Of a stretch of DNA of 24,675 nt, positions 24,541 through 24,675 are shown one piece after another (positions within the stretch are counted from its first letter, which is position 1; every line of letters starts with the position of its first letter). Below the pieces are notes generated by a model. The model was not told where the DNA came from and ran no database searches. It was given only the letters and a program-made list of their open reading frames with translations. Source of the stretch: an uncultured Lachnospiraceae bacterium (GTDB lineage: Bacteria; Bacillota; Clostridia; Lachnospirales; Lachnospiraceae); NCBI GenBank assembly GCA_910585255.1, contig CAJUEI010000028.1:1-24675 (forward strand), in the 5' to 3' direction. Position numbers and translations under genes: made by a program.

Positions 24541-24675
24541 AAAAAAATACTACCCAAGAGGACACCAGAGTGCGGTATTGCGGCAATGTTCCGCTCTCCA
24601 GAAAGCAAGAAGTTCTAAAACTTTTGAATTCAAGCACACCCGACCGGACGGACCGGGGTGCAATTCGCCCGTGCA
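24541..24675. other. Unassigned structured stretch at the right edge
   Basis: No ORF is convincing here. GAG-T-GCGG (24568-24575) can pair with CCGC-TCTC (24591-24598) around an inner ATTGC/GCAAT helix (24577-24587). GC-rich near-palindromic DNA follows (24640-24660). The minus strand has T7 at 24547-24541 just beyond the structure, so this may be the 3' end of an RNA or transcript coming from outside the window. I could not match it to tRNA, tmRNA, SRP, RNase P, 6S or T-box signatures. Confidence 0.4.

Noticed and set aside
1..24675. Insertion sequences, integrase genes, tRNA attachment sites
   Set aside because: No transposase or integrase ORF, terminal inverted repeat pair or tRNA gene was recognised in the window, so island borders cannot be placed.

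Overview
The window looks like chromosome from an AT-rich Gram-positive anaerobe of the class Clostridia, most likely a motile member of the Lachnospiraceae. This is inferred from strong GGAGG-type ribosome binding sites, AT-rich intergenic DNA with sigma-A type promoters, a Cache-domain chemoreceptor, and a small conserved protein of a kind I associate with that family. Almost every gene lies on the minus strand. The right two thirds of the window form a defence island followed, further right, by housekeeping or surface genes.

Region 1 (1-7835) is a complete type II-C CRISPR-Cas locus. An array of 44 full, apparently identical 36-bp repeats with 29-30 nt spacers runs rightward from beyond the left edge to a strong hairpin terminator. 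cas9, cas1 and cas2 run leftward towards the same terminator. There is no csn2 or cas4. Every repeat ends in a perfect extended -10 element (TGATATAAT), so each spacer probably has its own promoter, as in Neisseria. A tracrRNA gene lies upstream of cas9, on the cas9 strand, with a near-consensus promoter. Its anti-repeat is a solitary degenerate copy of the repeat, and its promoter appears to contain a second, inverted remnant of the repeat end.

Region 2 (7878-18261) is one leftward operon of seven genes behind a TTGACG-N17-TAAAAT promoter. In transcription order they encode: a PAPS-reductase/DndC-like protein with zinc knuckles and a two-cluster ferredoxin tail, a DUF4007 protein, a 1221-residue P-loop ATPase, a SufS-type cysteine desulfurase, a 50-residue protein, a DndD-type SMC-like ATPase, and a 169-residue protein. 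The desulfurase, DndC-like and DndD-like genes point to sulfur modification of DNA (phosphorothioation) or a close relative. However, recognisable DndB, canonical DndE, SspB/SspE and DptFGH are absent, so this is a variant and possibly poorly described system. It is the best candidate for new biology here. I see no terminator between this operon and the tracrRNA/cas9 genes.

Region 3 (18335-24675) holds a small rightward gene (91 residues), a leftward two-gene operon (a TPR / Glu-rich linker / CbbX-EccA-like ATPase protein and a membrane protein) and a methyl-accepting chemotaxis protein. Each transcription unit has a recognisable promoter, and the two leftward units end at intrinsic terminators. 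The last ~135 bases contain inverted-repeat structure that I could not assign.
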